From the NCBI RefSeq assembly GCF_014466955.1, contig NZ_AP023396.1, positions 7,378,001-7,442,000 of the forward strand: a DNA stretch of 64,000 nt. Reading direction: 5' to 3'. The notes under the pieces were generated by a model, which worked only from the letters and a program-made list of their open reading frames with translations, was not told the origin of the DNA and searched no databases. The translations under genes and the position numbers were made by a program. The DNA comes from Nocardia wallacei (GTDB taxonomy: Bacteria > Actinomycetota > Actinomycetes > Mycobacteriales > Mycobacteriaceae). Of the stretch, positions 1 through 14,093 are shown one piece after another (the first letter of the stretch is position 1; each line of letters opens with the position of its first letter).

Positions 1-452
1 ACGCCGATCAGACCGCGCCAATCCTCCGCCGACGACAGCGTCAGGTGCGCACCGGCGTCCGAACCACTGATGACCTTGGCGATCCCGAACGCCAGCAGCG
101 CCAGCACCGCGGTGAGCACCGCACCGAACACGGCGACCAGACCGGCCTTGGTGGCGATCACCCGCATGCGGTTCGGGGTGGCCTGGAAGGTGGTCCGGAT
201 GATGCCGAACCGGTATTCACTGGTCACGGTCAGGGCCGACATGATCATCAGGATCATCACGCCCAGCCCGGTGAGGCCCGAAACCGCCTCCGACACAGTG
301 AGTTCGAGGCTGCCCTCCTTGTTGTAGGAGGCCTTGGCCACCAGGCCGAACACGGCGGCCAGACCCAGCCCGATCACCACGACCGAGGCCGAGCACCACC
401 ACGGCGACCGGGTGGAGGTCAGTTTGATGCGTTCCGCTGCCAACACGCCCAT
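1..452 (-). CDS. ABC-2 type transporter permease (partial, 3' end outside window)
   Basis: Reading the minus strand from the ATG at 452 gives MGVLAAERIKLTSTRSPWW followed by three hydrophobic segments at about residues 18-38, 52-72 and 95-125. It also has the motif TSEYRFGIIRTTF, which is usual just after the second helix of actinobacterial ABC-2 permeases. The ATG overlaps the stop of the ATPase gene (TGATG), so the two are translationally coupled and should form one exporter: dimeric permease in the membrane, ATPase in the cytoplasm. About 150 residues are visible and the rest lies outside the window. The substrate cannot be told from sequence; drug or antibiotic export is the usual guess. 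Confidence 0.85.
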   Translation of the reverse strand, partial: MGVLAAERIKLTSTRSPWWCSASVVVIGLGLAAVFGLVAKASYNKEGSLELTVSEAVSGLTGLGVMILMIMSALTVTSEYRFGIIRTTFQATPNRMRVIATKAGLVAVFGAVLTAVLALLAFGIAKVISGSDAGAHLTLSSAEDWRGLIG

Positions 453-1387
453 CAGAGCGCACCTCCCATCACCTGTTCGATGCCTTCACCGTGGTACTGC
501 ACCGCGCCGCCGGTCAGCCGCATGAACGCGTCCTCGAGCGAGGCCCGCTGCGGTGCCAGCTCGTAGAGCGTGATGCCGTTCGCGCCGGCCAGCTTGCCGA
601 CCGCGTCGCTGGTCTCCCCGACCACCAGCAGCGCCGCGGACTCGTCGTCCTCGCGCACCGTCAGGCCGTTGGAGGTGAGCAGGCTGCGCAGCTGGTCCAA
701 CTGCGGACTACGCACGCGCACAGTGGCTTCCGAGGCGTGCTCGATGAAATCCTTGGTGCTGGTGTCGGCGATCAGCTTGCCGCGGCCGATCACGACGAGA
801 TGGTCGGCCGTCTGCGCCATCTCCGAGAGCAGGTGGCTCGAGACCAATACCGTGCGGCCCTCGGCGGCCAGCCGCTGCATGAACCGGCGGATCCACAGGA
901 TGCCCTCCGGGTCCAGGCCGTTGACCGGCTCGTCGAACAGCAGCACCGGCGGATCGCCGAGCAGTGCGCCCGCCAGCCCCAGCCGCTGCGACATGCCCAG
1001 GGAGAAGCCGCCGGCGTTCTTGTTGGCCACCTCGGTGAGGCCGACCAACCGCAGCACCTCCTCGACCCGGGACTCGGGAATGCCGCTCGAGGCCGCCATC
1101 CAGCGCAGATGCGACCGCGCCGAGCGATTGGGGTGCACCCACTTGGCGTCCAGCAGGGCGCCGACGGTGCGCAGCGGATCGTCGAGTTCACGGTACGGCT
1201 TGCCCTGCACCAGCGCGGTGCCCGCGGTGGGCCGGTCCAGGCCCAGGATCATTCGCATCGTCGTCGACTTGCCGGCGCCGTTGGGTCCGAGAAACCCGGT
1301 GACCTGCCCGGGTTTCACCGAGAACGACAGATCGTCGACAGCGACGGTGTTGCCGAACCGTTTGGTCAGGCCGGTCACTTCGATCAT
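452..1387 (-). CDS. ABC transporter ATP-binding protein
   Basis: A 311-residue ATPase with all nucleotide-binding motifs in order: Walker A GPNGAGKST near residue 37, signature SLGMSQRLG near 130, and Walker B LLFDEPVNGLDP near 150. A C-terminal domain of about 90 residues is typical of the DrrA/BcrA-like exporter ATPases. The frame is open upstream to 1423, but the ATG at 1387 puts the first beta strand (MIEVTGLTKRFG) where the family has it. It powers the permease encoded directly downstream. Nothing in the sequence points to a specific substrate. About 190 bp separate it from thiG, so it probably has its own promoter. Confidence 0.88.
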   Translation of the reverse strand: MIEVTGLTKRFGNTVAVDDLSFSVKPGQVTGFLGPNGAGKSTTMRMILGLDRPTAGTALVQGKPYRELDDPLRTVGALLDAKWVHPNRSARSHLRWMAASSGIPESRVEEVLRLVGLTEVANKNAGGFSLGMSQRLGLAGALLGDPPVLLFDEPVNGLDPEGILWIRRFMQRLAAEGRTVLVSSHLLSEMAQTADHLVVIGRGKLIADTSTKDFIEHASEATVRVRSPQLDQLRSLLTSNGLTVREDDESAALLVVGETSDAVGKLAGANGITLYELAPQRASLEDAFMRLTGGAVQYHGEGIEQVMGGAL

Positions 1388-1577
1388 GTCCACAGTCTTG
1401 CCGAGAATCCGCCCGCTAACCATCGCTCACAGGTCGCGAGTCGGGTAGTCCTTCCGGATGACCGCGTCCCCTACCTTCGCCCGAGGAATCCCCGACCCGC
1501 GTCAGCGATTCCCGGCTCCCTGCCACCGAGTCCGGTCTCCCGCCGTGCGATTCGGCCGCGGTTCCGGGACGAGCCTT

Positions 1578-2559
<982 letters not shown>

Positions 2560-2562
2560 CGA

Positions 2563-3627
2563 TTACCTCCTCGAAACGGAAAAGCGGTGCGGATCGGCGG
2601 CTTTCGCCTCCGGCAGCACCTCGCCGTCGAGCAGCGCCGCGACCGCGTCGGCGGTCAGGGGCGCGCCCAGGATGCCGTTGCGGCCGTGTCCGGCGGCGAC
2701 GATCACACGGTCGGAGAGGCGGCCGATCAGCGGCAGGTTGTCGGGGGTCCCCGGGCGCGAACCGGCGGTGGTCTCCCGCAGTTCGTATTCGCCGAGCGCG
2801 GGTAGTACCGCCTCGGCGTCGGCGATCAGGTCGCGCACGCCCGCGACGGTCACCGCCGTGTCGAAGCCCGCCTCGTATTGTGTTGCGCCGACGACGATTC
2901 CGTCCGCCCGCGGCACCAGATACAGCGGACGGCCGTGCACCCGGGCGCGGATCACCCGCTGCGGCGGCGGTGGTGCGCCCGGGCGGTGCCGCAGCCGCAG
3001 GATTTCCCCCTTCACCGGATGCACCGGCAGGCCGGGCCACAGCCGTGCGGTAGCGGCTCCGGCGGCGAGCACGACCTGGTCCTGTGCGCAGTCGTCCAGG
3101 TCGGCGACGGACTCGGCGCGGATGTGCACACCGGCCTGTTCACAACAGCGGCGCAGGGCGTCCAGCAGCAGCCGGTTGTCCACAGCCGGTTCGGTGGGTG
3201 CGAGCAGGCCCGCGCGGACGGTCCGGGCCAGATCCGGTTCCGCGGCCCGCACGGCCCGCCGGTCGAGCAGCCGCATCTCGTGCCCGCGCGCGGTCACGAA
3301 ATCGGCGATGGTGCGCAGGTCCGCGGCGTCGGCGGCATCCAGGGCCACGGTCAGGGTCGCGTCGGCGACGAAGACGGGGGTACCGGCCGACGCCTCGAGC
3401 CGGGCGGCGAAACCAGGCCAGCGGGCCAGTGTGGCCGCGCCGAATTCCAGCGGCTCGTCCTCCCCCGGCCAGCCCTCCGACAGCGGGGCCAGCATGCCGC
3501 CCGCCACCCAGGAGGCGCCCGTTCCGGCGGCCGGATCGAAGACCGTGACCGACCACCCCGACTCGGCGGCGCGCCACGCCACCGACAGCCCGATCACACC
3601 CCCACCCACGACGGCCAGAGTTCGCAT
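2563..3627 (-). CDS. thiO: Glycine oxidase ThiO
   Basis: A 354-residue FAD-dependent DAAO-family amine oxidase that converts glycine to dehydroglycine (iminoglycine) for ThiG. The start [18 protein letters not shown] carries the Rossmann GxGxxG right at the N terminus, so the ATG at 3627 is preferred over the longer open frame reaching 3789. The C-terminal motif [20 protein letters not shown] binds FAD and substrate. It is the first gene of thiO-thiS-thiG and is divergent from thiE across about 147 bp, where shared control would be expected. No convincing TPP aptamer was found there. Confidence 0.95.
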   Translation of the reverse strand: MRTLAVVGGGVIGLSVAWRAAESGWSVTVFDPAAGTGASWVAGGMLAPLSEGWPGEDEPLEFGAATLARWPGFAARLEASAGTPVFVADATLTVALDAADAADLRTIADFVTARGHEMRLLDRRAVRAAEPDLARTVRAGLLAPTEPAVDNRLLLDALRRCCEQAGVHIRAESVADLDDCAQDQVVLAAGAATARLWPGLPVHPVKGEILRLRHRPGAPPPPQRVIRARVHGRPLYLVPRADGIVVGATQYEAGFDTAVTVAGVRDLIADAEAVLPALGEYELRETTAGSRPGTPDNLPLIGRLSDRVIVAAGHGRNGILGAPLTADAVAALLDGEVLPEAKAADPHRFSVSRR

Positions 3628-3774
3628 ACCTTCCACCTCACTAGGTCCCGGGATGACCGGGATCCGCCGGCTGCGGAGCGCCCCGCGCGGAACGGCCTCC
3701 CCGCGCGGCCGCCTTCGCTGCGGGGATGTCCAGATGTTTCGACTACCCAAGGTACCGCGACTACGGTCGGTGAC

Positions 3775-4479
3775 GTGCAACCGTCCCACCCGAACCGACC
3801 CGCCTCCCCGCGCGAACGCCTGGCCTCGGCACGGCTCTACCTGTGCACCGACGCCCGCCGCGACAAGGGCGACCTGGCCGCGTTCGCCGAGGCCGCCCTC
3901 GCCGGTGGCGTCGACATCATCCAGCTACGCGACAAGGGCTCGGCCGGAGAGGCCGCGTTCGGCCCGCTGGAGGCGCGCGCGGAACTGGGCGCGCTGGCCG
4001 AACTGCGAGCCGCCACCCGCCGTCACGGCGCGCTGCTCGCGGTGAACGACCGCGCCGACATCGCGCACGCCGCGGGCGCCGACGTACTGCACCTGGGCCA
4101 GGACGACCTGCCGCCTTGGTACGCCCGCAAGATCGTCGGCCCGGATGTGGTCATCGGCCGTTCCACACACGATCGCGAACAGGCGGGCCTGGCCGCCATC
4201 GAAGAGCACATCGACTACTTCTGCACCGGCCCGGTCTGGACCACCCCCACCAAACCCGGCCGCCCCGCCGCGGGCCTGGACCTGGTCCGCTCGACCGCCG
4301 CAGCCCGCCCCACCCGCCCCTGGTTCGCCATCGGCGGCATCGACAACGCCCGCCTCCCCGAGGTACTCGCCGCCGGAGCCACCCGCATAGTCGTGGTCCG
4401 AGCCATCACCGCCGCCGCCGACCCCGAATCCGCCGCCCGCACCCTCAAACACCGCCTGCTGGACAACGCCGAGGCATAA
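3775..4479 (+). CDS. thiE: Thiamine-phosphate synthase ThiE
   Basis: A 234-residue TIM-barrel enzyme that joins thiazole phosphate and hydroxymethylpyrimidine diphosphate to form thiamine phosphate. Visible signatures are IIQLRDKG (pyrophosphate site), [41 protein letters not shown] and [18 protein letters not shown], in the usual order. The GTG at 3775 is chosen because the family normally has 10-20 residues before [10 protein letters not shown]; the frame is open further upstream but overlaps thiO. It is divergently transcribed from thiO, as in M. tuberculosis Rv0414c/Rv0415. Confidence 0.95.
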   Translation: MQPSHPNRPASPRERLASARLYLCTDARRDKGDLAAFAEAALAGGVDIIQLRDKGSAGEAAFGPLEARAELGALAELRAATRRHGALLAVNDRADIAHAAGADVLHLGQDDLPPWYARKIVGPDVVIGRSTHDREQAGLAAIEEHIDYFCTGPVWTTPTKPGRPAAGLDLVRSTAAARPTRPWFAIGGIDNARLPEVLAAGATRIVVVRAITAAADPESAARTLKHRLLDNAEA

Positions 4480-4659
4480 CCTCGCCACCACCGAGTCGAA
4501 TCCCCGACCTCGCCCACTCGATCCGACCACCGGACACCTCCACCGACGCCCCCTGACGCCTCCAGCGAGGAAGTGCCGGGGTCGGGAGGCGGGGTTGTTC
4601 GGTTTGCGGCGTGGTTGGGGATTCGGGCGGCGTGGGAACGGGAGGCGTGCTGTCATATC

Positions 4660-5313
4660 TCAGGACAGCACCTGATCCAACGTGAGGAACAACACATTTC
4701 CCGCCACATTCGCGGCGGATCCGATCCGGGCCGCTCGTCCGCCCCCGCCGTTCGAGTGCAGCCAGACGAATCCGTGCTCGGCCAGATCGACGGTGCGCGG
4801 CAACACCGCCGCCACCGCCGCGGGATCGGCCACATCGTCCAGGCTGACGCGGGCGGGCTGGGCGCGCAGCGAGGGCCACGCCGCCGCGAAGCCGGGATGC
4901 AGCGGCCGCGCGTCCACCTCTTCCTCTGGGACCCAAGCCAATTCGGCGCTCTCCCGATTCGCGGTGGTGGCCAGTGGCTCGGGCACATCGGCGACGACGG
5001 TGGTGTAGGTCCAGCCGCTCGGCGCGGTCGCGGTCACCCGCTCGCCGCGCACCCGCACCGCCGCCGGCACGATCCCGGCCTCCTCGTGCGCTTCCCGCAC
5101 CGCGGCGTGCACATTGCTCTCGTGACTGTCGCGGGCACCGCCGGGCAGCGCCCAGGTGCCACCCTGATGACTCCACGGCGCCCGATGCTGCAACAGCACC
5201 ATCGCGCCCCCGCCTGCCTGCGGCGCCCGCAGCAACAATCCCGCAGCCCCGAACAGGCCCCACTGCCGCGTCCCGTCGGGGGAATGCACAAAGCCGTCTC
5301 CGTCACCACGCAT
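4660..5313 (-). CDS. mutT3: NUDIX hydrolase (MutT3-like)
   Basis: A 217-residue protein with a complete NUDIX box: G, five residues, E, seven residues, RE, two residues, EE, one residue, G-hydrophobic, beginning at GARDSHE and ending REAHEEAGI. Such enzymes cleave nucleoside diphosphates linked to another group, often oxidised dNTPs. The start at 5313 (MRGDGDGFVH) matches MutT family N termini; the frame is open to 5421. Its place between thiE and the glnX-glnH-pknG operon is the same as Rv0413 (mutT3), which is the basis for the symbol. The actual substrate is inferred, not shown. Confidence 0.88.
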   Translation of the reverse strand: MRGDGDGFVHSPDGTRQWGLFGAAGLLLRAPQAGGGAMVLLQHRAPWSHQGGTWALPGGARDSHESNVHAAVREAHEEAGIVPAAVRVRGERVTATAPSGWTYTTVVADVPEPLATTANRESAELAWVPEEEVDARPLHPGFAAAWPSLRAQPARVSLDDVADPAAVAAVLPRTVDLAEHGFVWLHSNGGGGRAARIGSAANVAGNVLFLTLDQVLS

Positions 5314-5447
5314 ATTCGCCTCGTCCCACTCTCGCCGGCACGGCCGTTCGGCTGCCACGGCGGGGCGACACACCCCCGACGGCGCCGGTACGACCACAAT
5401 AAGCTCAGTCCAACGCCGCATGGGCCGGACCGCGATCGGAGGTGGGT

Positions 5448-6794
5448 ATGACGCGCAGCACGCAACCGCGGCTGGACGAGCTGTCCCCCCGCGCCGCGGC
5501 CGCCGCCGTCCGCCGCCGCCTCGACGCCTCCGATCTGCGGGCTTTCCTGCACTCCTCGCCGGCGAAATTGATCGCCGTCGGGTTACTGCTGTTGATCATG
5601 TGCCTGCTCGCCGGAGTGGTGACGGCGGCCGCGGTCAGCAGCCGGCAGCACGCCCTGGACCATCTGCTGGACGAATCCGAACCGGACGCGTATTCCGCTC
5701 AGCGCCTGTACGCCTCGCTGTCGGTGGCCGACGCGGCCGCGGGCACCGCGTTCATCTCCGGCGGCCTGGAACCCGAGCCGGTCCGCGACCGCTACAGCCA
5801 GGCCGTGGGCCAGGCCTCGGCGGAACTGGTGGCCCAATCCGACGCCGGCACCGGCGTTTCCGGCGACAGCGACCCCGACAGCCGCCTGCGCACCGGCATC
5901 GCCACCGAACTACCGGTCTATACCGGACTGATCGAAACCGCGCGCGCGAACAATCGCGAGGGGCATCCGGTGGGCGCGGCCTACCTCAGCGAGGCATCGA
6001 ACCTGATGCAGACCACCATGCTGCCGATGGCACGCGAGCTCCAGGAACACCGGTCCGACGCCATCACCGAGACCCAGCACCGCCACGTGCAACCGCCCTG
6101 GGCCGCGATCGTGCTGCCGATCCTGAGCCTGGCCGCACTGATCGCCGCGCAGGTGTACCTCGCTCGCCGCTGGCAACGGCTGTTGAATCCGGGTCTGCTG
6201 CTGACCTCGGGCACTCTGCTGATCCTGTTGGCATGGACCGTGATCGCCGGATCGGTGTCGGCCGTGGCCACCCTGCACGGCCGCGACGACGGCGCGGTGC
6301 CGACCTCGGAGCTGACCGAGAGCCGCATCCTCACCCAGCAGGCCCGCGCCGCCGAGACCCTGAAGCTGGTACGCCGCGACGCCAGCGGCGACTACGACCA
6401 CATCTACGACGACGCCATCACCAAACTGACCGCGCTGCTCACCCGTTATCCGCAGGACGCACCGGGTTCCGGTGATGTCGGTACCGCGCGCGGGGCGCTG
6501 GACCGCTGGCGCGAGGCGCACCAGCGCATGAACGACGCGCTGGGCCGCGGCGATTTCCCCGGCGCGAGCGTCGTCGCGATCGGGCCCGGGGCCGACGGCG
6601 CCGCCGCCGATGTGGAGGCGTTGGACAACGCGCTCGGCGAGGGCATCTCGGATGCCCGCAACAGGTTGCGCGGTGAGGTTTCCGACGCCGCCCGTGCGCT
6701 GGATCTGCTTTCGCCGGGTGCGCTGCTGTTGTCGGTGCTCGCCGCGTGCTTCGTGGTGGCGGGGCTGTGGCCGCGGCTGCGGGAGTACCGATGA
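5448..6794 (+). CDS. glnX: GlnX-type membrane sensor/partner of GlnH-PknG
   Basis: A 448-residue membrane protein. One helix lies at residues 41-63, then an extracytoplasmic helical region to about 210, then helices near 214-232 and 243-265, a second outside domain, and a last helix near 420-442. GGAGG five bases before the ATG at 5448 fixes the start, six bases inside the GTG-opened frame. The stop overlaps the glnH start (ATGA), and pknG follows, the same order as Rv0412c-Rv0411c-Rv0410c. In M. tuberculosis this set senses amino-acid availability outside the cytoplasm and relays it to PknG. That role is assigned here by synteny. Confidence 0.88.
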   Translation: MTRSTQPRLDELSPRAAAAAVRRRLDASDLRAFLHSSPAKLIAVGLLLLIMCLLAGVVTAAAVSSRQHALDHLLDESEPDAYSAQRLYASLSVADAAAGTAFISGGLEPEPVRDRYSQAVGQASAELVAQSDAGTGVSGDSDPDSRLRTGIATELPVYTGLIETARANNREGHPVGAAYLSEASNLMQTTMLPMARELQEHRSDAITETQHRHVQPPWAAIVLPILSLAALIAAQVYLARRWQRLLNPGLLLTSGTLLILLAWTVIAGSVSAVATLHGRDDGAVPTSELTESRILTQQARAAETLKLVRRDASGDYDHIYDDAITKLTALLTRYPQDAPGSGDVGTARGALDRWREAHQRMNDALGRGDFPGASVVAIGPGADGAAADVEALDNALGEGISDARNRLRGEVSDAARALDLLSPGALLLSVLAACFVVAGLWPRLREYR

Positions 6795-7759
6795 GGGCGC
6801 GCGCGCTCGCTCTGCTGCTGGCCGTGGTGGCGCTGGCCGCGGGCGGTTGCGACGGTGACCCGGCCGCGCCGCCGCCCGATCACACCGTCAGCTATACCGA
6901 GCCGCCGCTGCCCGCGAAAGCCGCTCCGGCGCAGACACACTCGCCATTGCCGCCGGAGACCGACCAGAATTGCGACGCGACGGCCAGTCTGCGGCCCGAC
7001 GGGGCGGCAGGCGGCCCCACGGTGGATGCCATCCGGGCGCGGGGGCGATTGCTGGTCGGACTCGATCCGGGCACCAACCTGTTCAGCTTCCGTGATCCGA
7101 TCACGGGCACGCTGGCCGGTTTCGACGTCGACATCGCCAAGGAGATCGCCCGCGACCTGTTCGGCGACCCGGAGCGGGTCGAGTACCGCATCCTCGGCTC
7201 CGCCGATCGCGAACGGGCCCTGCAGGAACACACCGTCGACGTGGTGGTCAAGACGATGACGATCACCTGTGCGCGGCGGGAGCGGGTGGCCTTCTCCAGC
7301 ACGTATCTGATGTCGCATCAGCGGGTGCTGGCGGTGAAGAACTCCGGCATCAACGGCCTCGCCGACCTGGCCGGGAAGCGTGTGTGCGTGGTGAGCGGCA
7401 CGACGTCGCTGGACCTGATCCGCCGCAGACAACCCGCCGCCTCGATCATGACCGTGCCCGCCTGGGCCGACTGCCTGGTGGTGCTGCAGCAGCGCCAGGT
7501 CGACGCGATCAGTACCGACGACGCGGTGCTGGCCGGTCTGGTGGCGCAGGACCGCTCCTACACGGAGGTAGTCGGCGAGAATCTCAGCGACGAGCCGTAC
7601 GGCGTCGGCGTGCCGAAGGGCAACGACGACATGGTGCGCTTCGTCAACCGCACCCTGGACCGCCTGCGCACCGACGGCACCTGGAACCGCTTCTACCAGA
7701 AGTGGTTGACGGTACTGGGCCCCTCCCCGGGCCCCCCGCAACCGAAATACCAGGACTGA
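6791..7759 (+). CDS. glnH: GlnH glutamate/aspartate-sensing solute-binding lipoprotein
   Basis: A 322-residue periplasmic binding protein of the SBP_bac_3 (polar amino acid) fold. The N terminus is a lipoprotein signal with lipobox ALAAGGC, acylated cysteine at residue 20, followed by a Pro-rich spacer. The binding domain begins at GRLLVGLDPGTNLFSFRD and contains the family motif GFDVDIAKEIARDLFG. The start overlaps the glnX stop and the gene ends 3 bp before pknG. No transport permease or ATPase lies beside it, which fits a sensor role with GlnX rather than uptake. Confidence 0.92.
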   Translation: MRARALALLLAVVALAAGGCDGDPAAPPPDHTVSYTEPPLPAKAAPAQTHSPLPPETDQNCDATASLRPDGAAGGPTVDAIRARGRLLVGLDPGTNLFSFRDPITGTLAGFDVDIAKEIARDLFGDPERVEYRILGSADRERALQEHTVDVVVKTMTITCARRERVAFSSTYLMSHQRVLAVKNSGINGLADLAGKRVCVVSGTTSLDLIRRRQPAASIMTVPAWADCLVVLQQRQVDAISTDDAVLAGLVAQDRSYTEVVGENLSDEPYGVGVPKGNDDMVRFVNRTLDRLRTDGTWNRFYQKWLTVLGPSPGPPQPKYQD

Positions 7760-10555
<2,796 letters not shown>

Positions 10556-10573
10556 GACGGCGGCGGGTGGCCG

Positions 10574-11770
10574 CTATGTCACCAGCCGGGCCGCGGCACG
10601 GGCAATCGCCAGTTCCTCGTTGGTAGGGACCACCAGCACCGCGACCTCTGCGCCGTCCGGTGAGATGTACCGCGCCGCACGGTCTTTCGCGGCATTACGG
10701 TTCGGATCGACGGAGATGCCGAATCGTTCCAGCCCGGCCAGCGCGTCAGCCCGCACCCGGACATTGTTCTCCCCGACCCCGGCGGTGAACGTGATCGCGT
10801 CCACCCGGCCCAATTCCACCAGATAAGCGCCCAGGTAGCGGCGCAGCCGGTGCACGTAGACCTGGTAGGCGAGCCGCGCCGCCCGGTCCCCGGAGTCGAT
10901 GAGCCGGAACAACTCCCGGAAGTCGTTCACCCCGGACAGGCCCTTGATCCCCGAGTCGCGATTGAGCAGGTCATCGATGCCGTCGATGTCGAGTCCGGCC
11001 GTCCGCGCGAGGTGCGGGATGATCCCCGGATCGATATCGCCGGAGCGGGTGCCCATCACCAGCCCCTCCAGCGGCGTGAGCCCCATGCTGGTGTCCACCG
11101 CCCGGCCGCCCCGGATCGCCGACGCCGAGGCGCCGTTGCCGAGATGGAACACGATCTGGTTCAGATCCTCCGGGTCGCGGCCCAGCAGCCGTGCCGCCTG
11201 CTCCGAGACGTACTCGTGGGAGGTTCCGTGAAACCCGTATCGGCGAATTCCGTGCGCGGCAGCAACTTTCGCGTCTATCGCATAGGTCTTGGCGGCGTCC
11301 GGCAGGCCGTGGAAGAACGCCGTATCGAACACGGCGACCTGCGGGACATCGGGCAACAGCGCACGCGCCGACTCGATCCCGGTCACATTCGCCGGATTGT
11401 GCAGCGGCGCCAGCGAAGACAGCTCATCGATCGAACGCACCACCGCGTCGTCGATCAGCGTGGGCCGGTAGAAGACCTCACCGCCGTGCACGACGCGATG
11501 CCCGACCGCCGTCAGTCCCGCGGCGGCCAGATCCTGGCCGGAGCGGGCGAACAGGTCGAACACGATCCGCAGCCCGGCCGCGTGGTCGGGCACGGCGCCG
11601 TGGTGCTCGAGGGTGCGCCCGGCACTGTGATGTTCGACCGTGGGCGCGTCCGAGGCGACCTGCTCGCCGATCCGGGACACCAGCCCCGACGCCGCCACCG
11701 CTGCCGAATCCGGGTCCAGCAGTTGATATTTGATCGACGAGGAACCCGAGTTGAGCACCAGGACCTGCAT
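10574..11770 (-). CDS. ackA: Acetate kinase
   Basis: A 398-residue ASKHA-fold kinase interconverting acetyl phosphate/ADP and acetate/ATP. Signatures: [16 protein letters not shown] at the start, [26 protein letters not shown] and [14 protein letters not shown] near the end. The ATG at 11770 is used because the motif begins at residue 2. It lies about 100 bp downstream of pta on the same strand, forming the usual acetate overflow/assimilation pair, and converges tail to tail with pknG with an 18-bp gap. Same arrangement as Rv0409. Confidence 0.97.
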   Translation of the reverse strand: MQVLVLNSGSSSIKYQLLDPDSAAVAASGLVSRIGEQVASDAPTVEHHSAGRTLEHHGAVPDHAAGLRIVFDLFARSGQDLAAAGLTAVGHRVVHGGEVFYRPTLIDDAVVRSIDELSSLAPLHNPANVTGIESARALLPDVPQVAVFDTAFFHGLPDAAKTYAIDAKVAAAHGIRRYGFHGTSHEYVSEQAARLLGRDPEDLNQIVFHLGNGASASAIRGGRAVDTSMGLTPLEGLVMGTRSGDIDPGIIPHLARTAGLDIDGIDDLLNRDSGIKGLSGVNDFRELFRLIDSGDRAARLAYQVYVHRLRRYLGAYLVELGRVDAITFTAGVGENNVRVRADALAGLERFGISVDPNRNAAKDRAARYISPDGAEVAVLVVPTNEELAIARAAARLVT

Positions 11771-11871
11771 CGCACGCCTCCTGTCCGCCACGGAACTCCG
11801 TTCCGGGCAACGCCGGGAATCTGCCGCTCATTCCTGCCGGGTCGTTCCGGGCAACGCCGCTAATCCGCCGC

Positions 11872-13956
11872 TCATTCCTGCCGGGTCCGGGCTTGCGCCT
11901 GGATGGCGGTGATCGCCACGGTATTGACGATGTCGGCGACCAGGGCGCCGCGCGACAGGTCGTTGACCGGCTTGCGCAGGCCCTGCAGCACCGGCCCGAT
12001 CGCCACCGCGCCCGCGCTGCGCTGCACCGCCTTGTAGGTGTTGTTGCCGGTATTGAGATCGGGGAAGATGAAAACCGTTGCCCGCCCAGCCACTTCGGAG
12101 TTCGGCAGCTTGGCGTCGGCCACCGTGGGCTCGATCGCGGCGTCGTACTGGATCGGCCCCTCCACCAGCAGCTGCGGCGCTCGCTCGTGCACCAGCTTGG
12201 TGGCGGTGCGCACCTTGTCGACATCGGCCCCGGTGCCGGACTCGCCCGTCGAATAGGACAGCATCGCGATCCGCGGTTCGATGCCGAACTGGGCCGCGGT
12301 GCGCGCGGAGGAGATCGCGATGTCGGCCAGTTGCTCGGCCGTCGGGTCCGGCACCACGGCACAGTCGCCGTAGGCCAGCACCCGGTCGGCCAGGCACATC
12401 AGGAACACGCTGGACACGGTGGACACACCCGGCTCGGTCTTGATGATTTCGAACGACGGCCGGATGGTGTGGGCGGTGGTGTGCGCGGCGCCGGACACCA
12501 TGCCGTCGGCGATGCCCTTGTACACCATCATGGTGCCGAAATACGAGATGTCGGTGATCAATTCGCGGGCGCGCTCCACAGTCATGCCCTTGTGCGCGCG
12601 CAGCGCGGCGTACTCCTCGGCGAACTCGCCGCACAGGTCGCTGGTGCGCGGGTCGAGGACCTGCGCGGCGTCGATGTCGACATTGAGTTCGGCCGCGCGC
12701 CCGCGCACCACGGCCTCGTCACCGAGGATGGTCAGGTCGGCGATCTTGCGCTGCAGCACCCGGCCGGCGGCGCGCAGGATGCGGTCGTCGTCGCCCTCGG
12801 GCAGCACGATCCGGCGGCGGTCCGCGCGGGCCCGCTCCACCAGCTGGTACTCGAACATCTGCGGGGTCACCACGACCGACGCCCGCGGCACCGCGACCAA
12901 TTCCAGCAGCCGGGGACCGTCCACCCGCTGCTCCATCAGCGCCAGCGCCGTGTCGACCTTGCGGATGCTCGACAGCGACACCCGGCCGCGGGTGCGGGCG
13001 GCGGCGTTGGCGGTGTCGAAGGTGCCCAGTGTGGTGGTGAGGATCGGCAACTTCGGCTTCAAGCCCTGGATCAGCCGCGCGATCGCCGGGTCGGGCAGCA
13101 TGTCGCCGTTCATGATGATGCCCGACAGCGACGGAAAGCCTTCCGCCTCATGGGCGTTCACCAAAGCCAGCAGCGCGTCCGAGCGGTCGCCGGGCACGAT
13201 GACGGCCACGCCGTCGGTCAGCCGCTCCAGGATGTGCTCGGCCGTCATGCCGCCGACCATGACCGACAGCGCCTCGCGCTGCATCAGTTCCGGGTCGCCG
13301 GAGTACAGCTTGCCGTCGATGGCCGTGCGCAGCTCGGTCATGGTGGGCGCGGTCAGCAGCGGCACCTCCGGCAGCGTCCACACCGGCGGGCCGACGGCCG
13401 CCACCGCGGCGGCGATCTCGTCGAGCCGGTCCGGGTCGCAGCGGTTGACCACGATGGCCGTCAACTGGGCGTGCTCCTGCGCCAGTTCGTCCTCGCACAG
13501 CTCGGCGACCTGAACGATCTGCTCGGGAGTGCGGCCGGAGCCGCGCAGCACCAGCAGCACCGGCGCGCCCAGGTTGACCGCGATCCGCCCGTTGTAGCGC
13601 AGCTCGCTGGGGCTGGCCACGTCGGTGTAGTCGCTGCCGACCACCACCACCGCGTCGCAGACCCTGGCGACCTCGTGGAACCGCATCACGATCTCGCTGA
13701 TCGCCGCGTCCGGATCGGCGTGCACCTGCTCGTAGGTGACGCCGCAGGCCTGCTCGTAATCGATGTCGGCGGTGCAGTGCTCGAGCAGCAGCTCCAGGAT
13801 GTAGTCGGGTTCCGTCGCCGAGCGCATGATCGGCCGGAACACCCCCACCCGCGGTGTGGTCGCGGACAGCAGCTGCAGCGCCCCCAGCGCCACCGTCGAC
13901 TTGCCGGTGTCGCCCTCGAGCGAGGCGATGTACACGGTGGACGGAGTATCGGCCAT
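11872..13956 (-). CDS. pta: Phosphate acetyltransferase
   Basis: A 694-residue long-form Pta, which makes acetyl phosphate from acetyl-CoA and phosphate. The N-terminal part is a P-loop/BioD-like region (VYIASLEGDTGKSTVALG), followed by a DRTGG regulatory domain. From about residue 365 comes the catalytic PTA_PTB domain with motifs RIVLPEGDDDRILRA and PDLNTGNNTYKAVQ. The start at 13956 is the ATG giving MADTPSTVYIASLE; the frame runs open to 14100 but into the divergent gene's region. In M. tuberculosis fgd1 lies directly upstream on the same strand; here fgd1 is about 8.9 kb away. Confidence 0.97.
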   Translation of the reverse strand: MADTPSTVYIASLEGDTGKSTVALGALQLLSATTPRVGVFRPIMRSATEPDYILELLLEHCTADIDYEQACGVTYEQVHADPDAAISEIVMRFHEVARVCDAVVVVGSDYTDVASPSELRYNGRIAVNLGAPVLLVLRGSGRTPEQIVQVAELCEDELAQEHAQLTAIVVNRCDPDRLDEIAAAVAAVGPPVWTLPEVPLLTAPTMTELRTAIDGKLYSGDPELMQREALSVMVGGMTAEHILERLTDGVAVIVPGDRSDALLALVNAHEAEGFPSLSGIIMNGDMLPDPAIARLIQGLKPKLPILTTTLGTFDTANAAARTRGRVSLSSIRKVDTALALMEQRVDGPRLLELVAVPRASVVVTPQMFEYQLVERARADRRRIVLPEGDDDRILRAAGRVLQRKIADLTILGDEAVVRGRAAELNVDIDAAQVLDPRTSDLCGEFAEEYAALRAHKGMTVERARELITDISYFGTMMVYKGIADGMVSGAAHTTAHTIRPSFEIIKTEPGVSTVSSVFLMCLADRVLAYGDCAVVPDPTAEQLADIAISSARTAAQFGIEPRIAMLSYSTGESGTGADVDKVRTATKLVHERAPQLLVEGPIQYDAAIEPTVADAKLPNSEVAGRATVFIFPDLNTGNNTYKAVQRSAGAVAIGPVLQGLRKPVNDLSRGALVADIVNTVAITAIQAQARTRQE

Positions 13957-14093
13957 GATCGAGAGCCTAGTAACCGAGCCGCCGCCTGGGTGACCGTGAA
14001 GTAGCAAATTTCCGGAAATCACAATCCGGCGGCCGGTGCGTCGTGTCGTCGCGGCGCCGGAATCGAATGCGGCGCCGCATGGTTGCACGCCGC

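Noticed and set aside
3628..3774. TPP riboswitch between thiO and thiE
   Set aside because: The minus strand has a suggestive CAGCGAAGGC and ATCTGGA near 3715-3735, but the essential CTGAGA segment and the paired helices are missing, so at most it is a decayed remnant.
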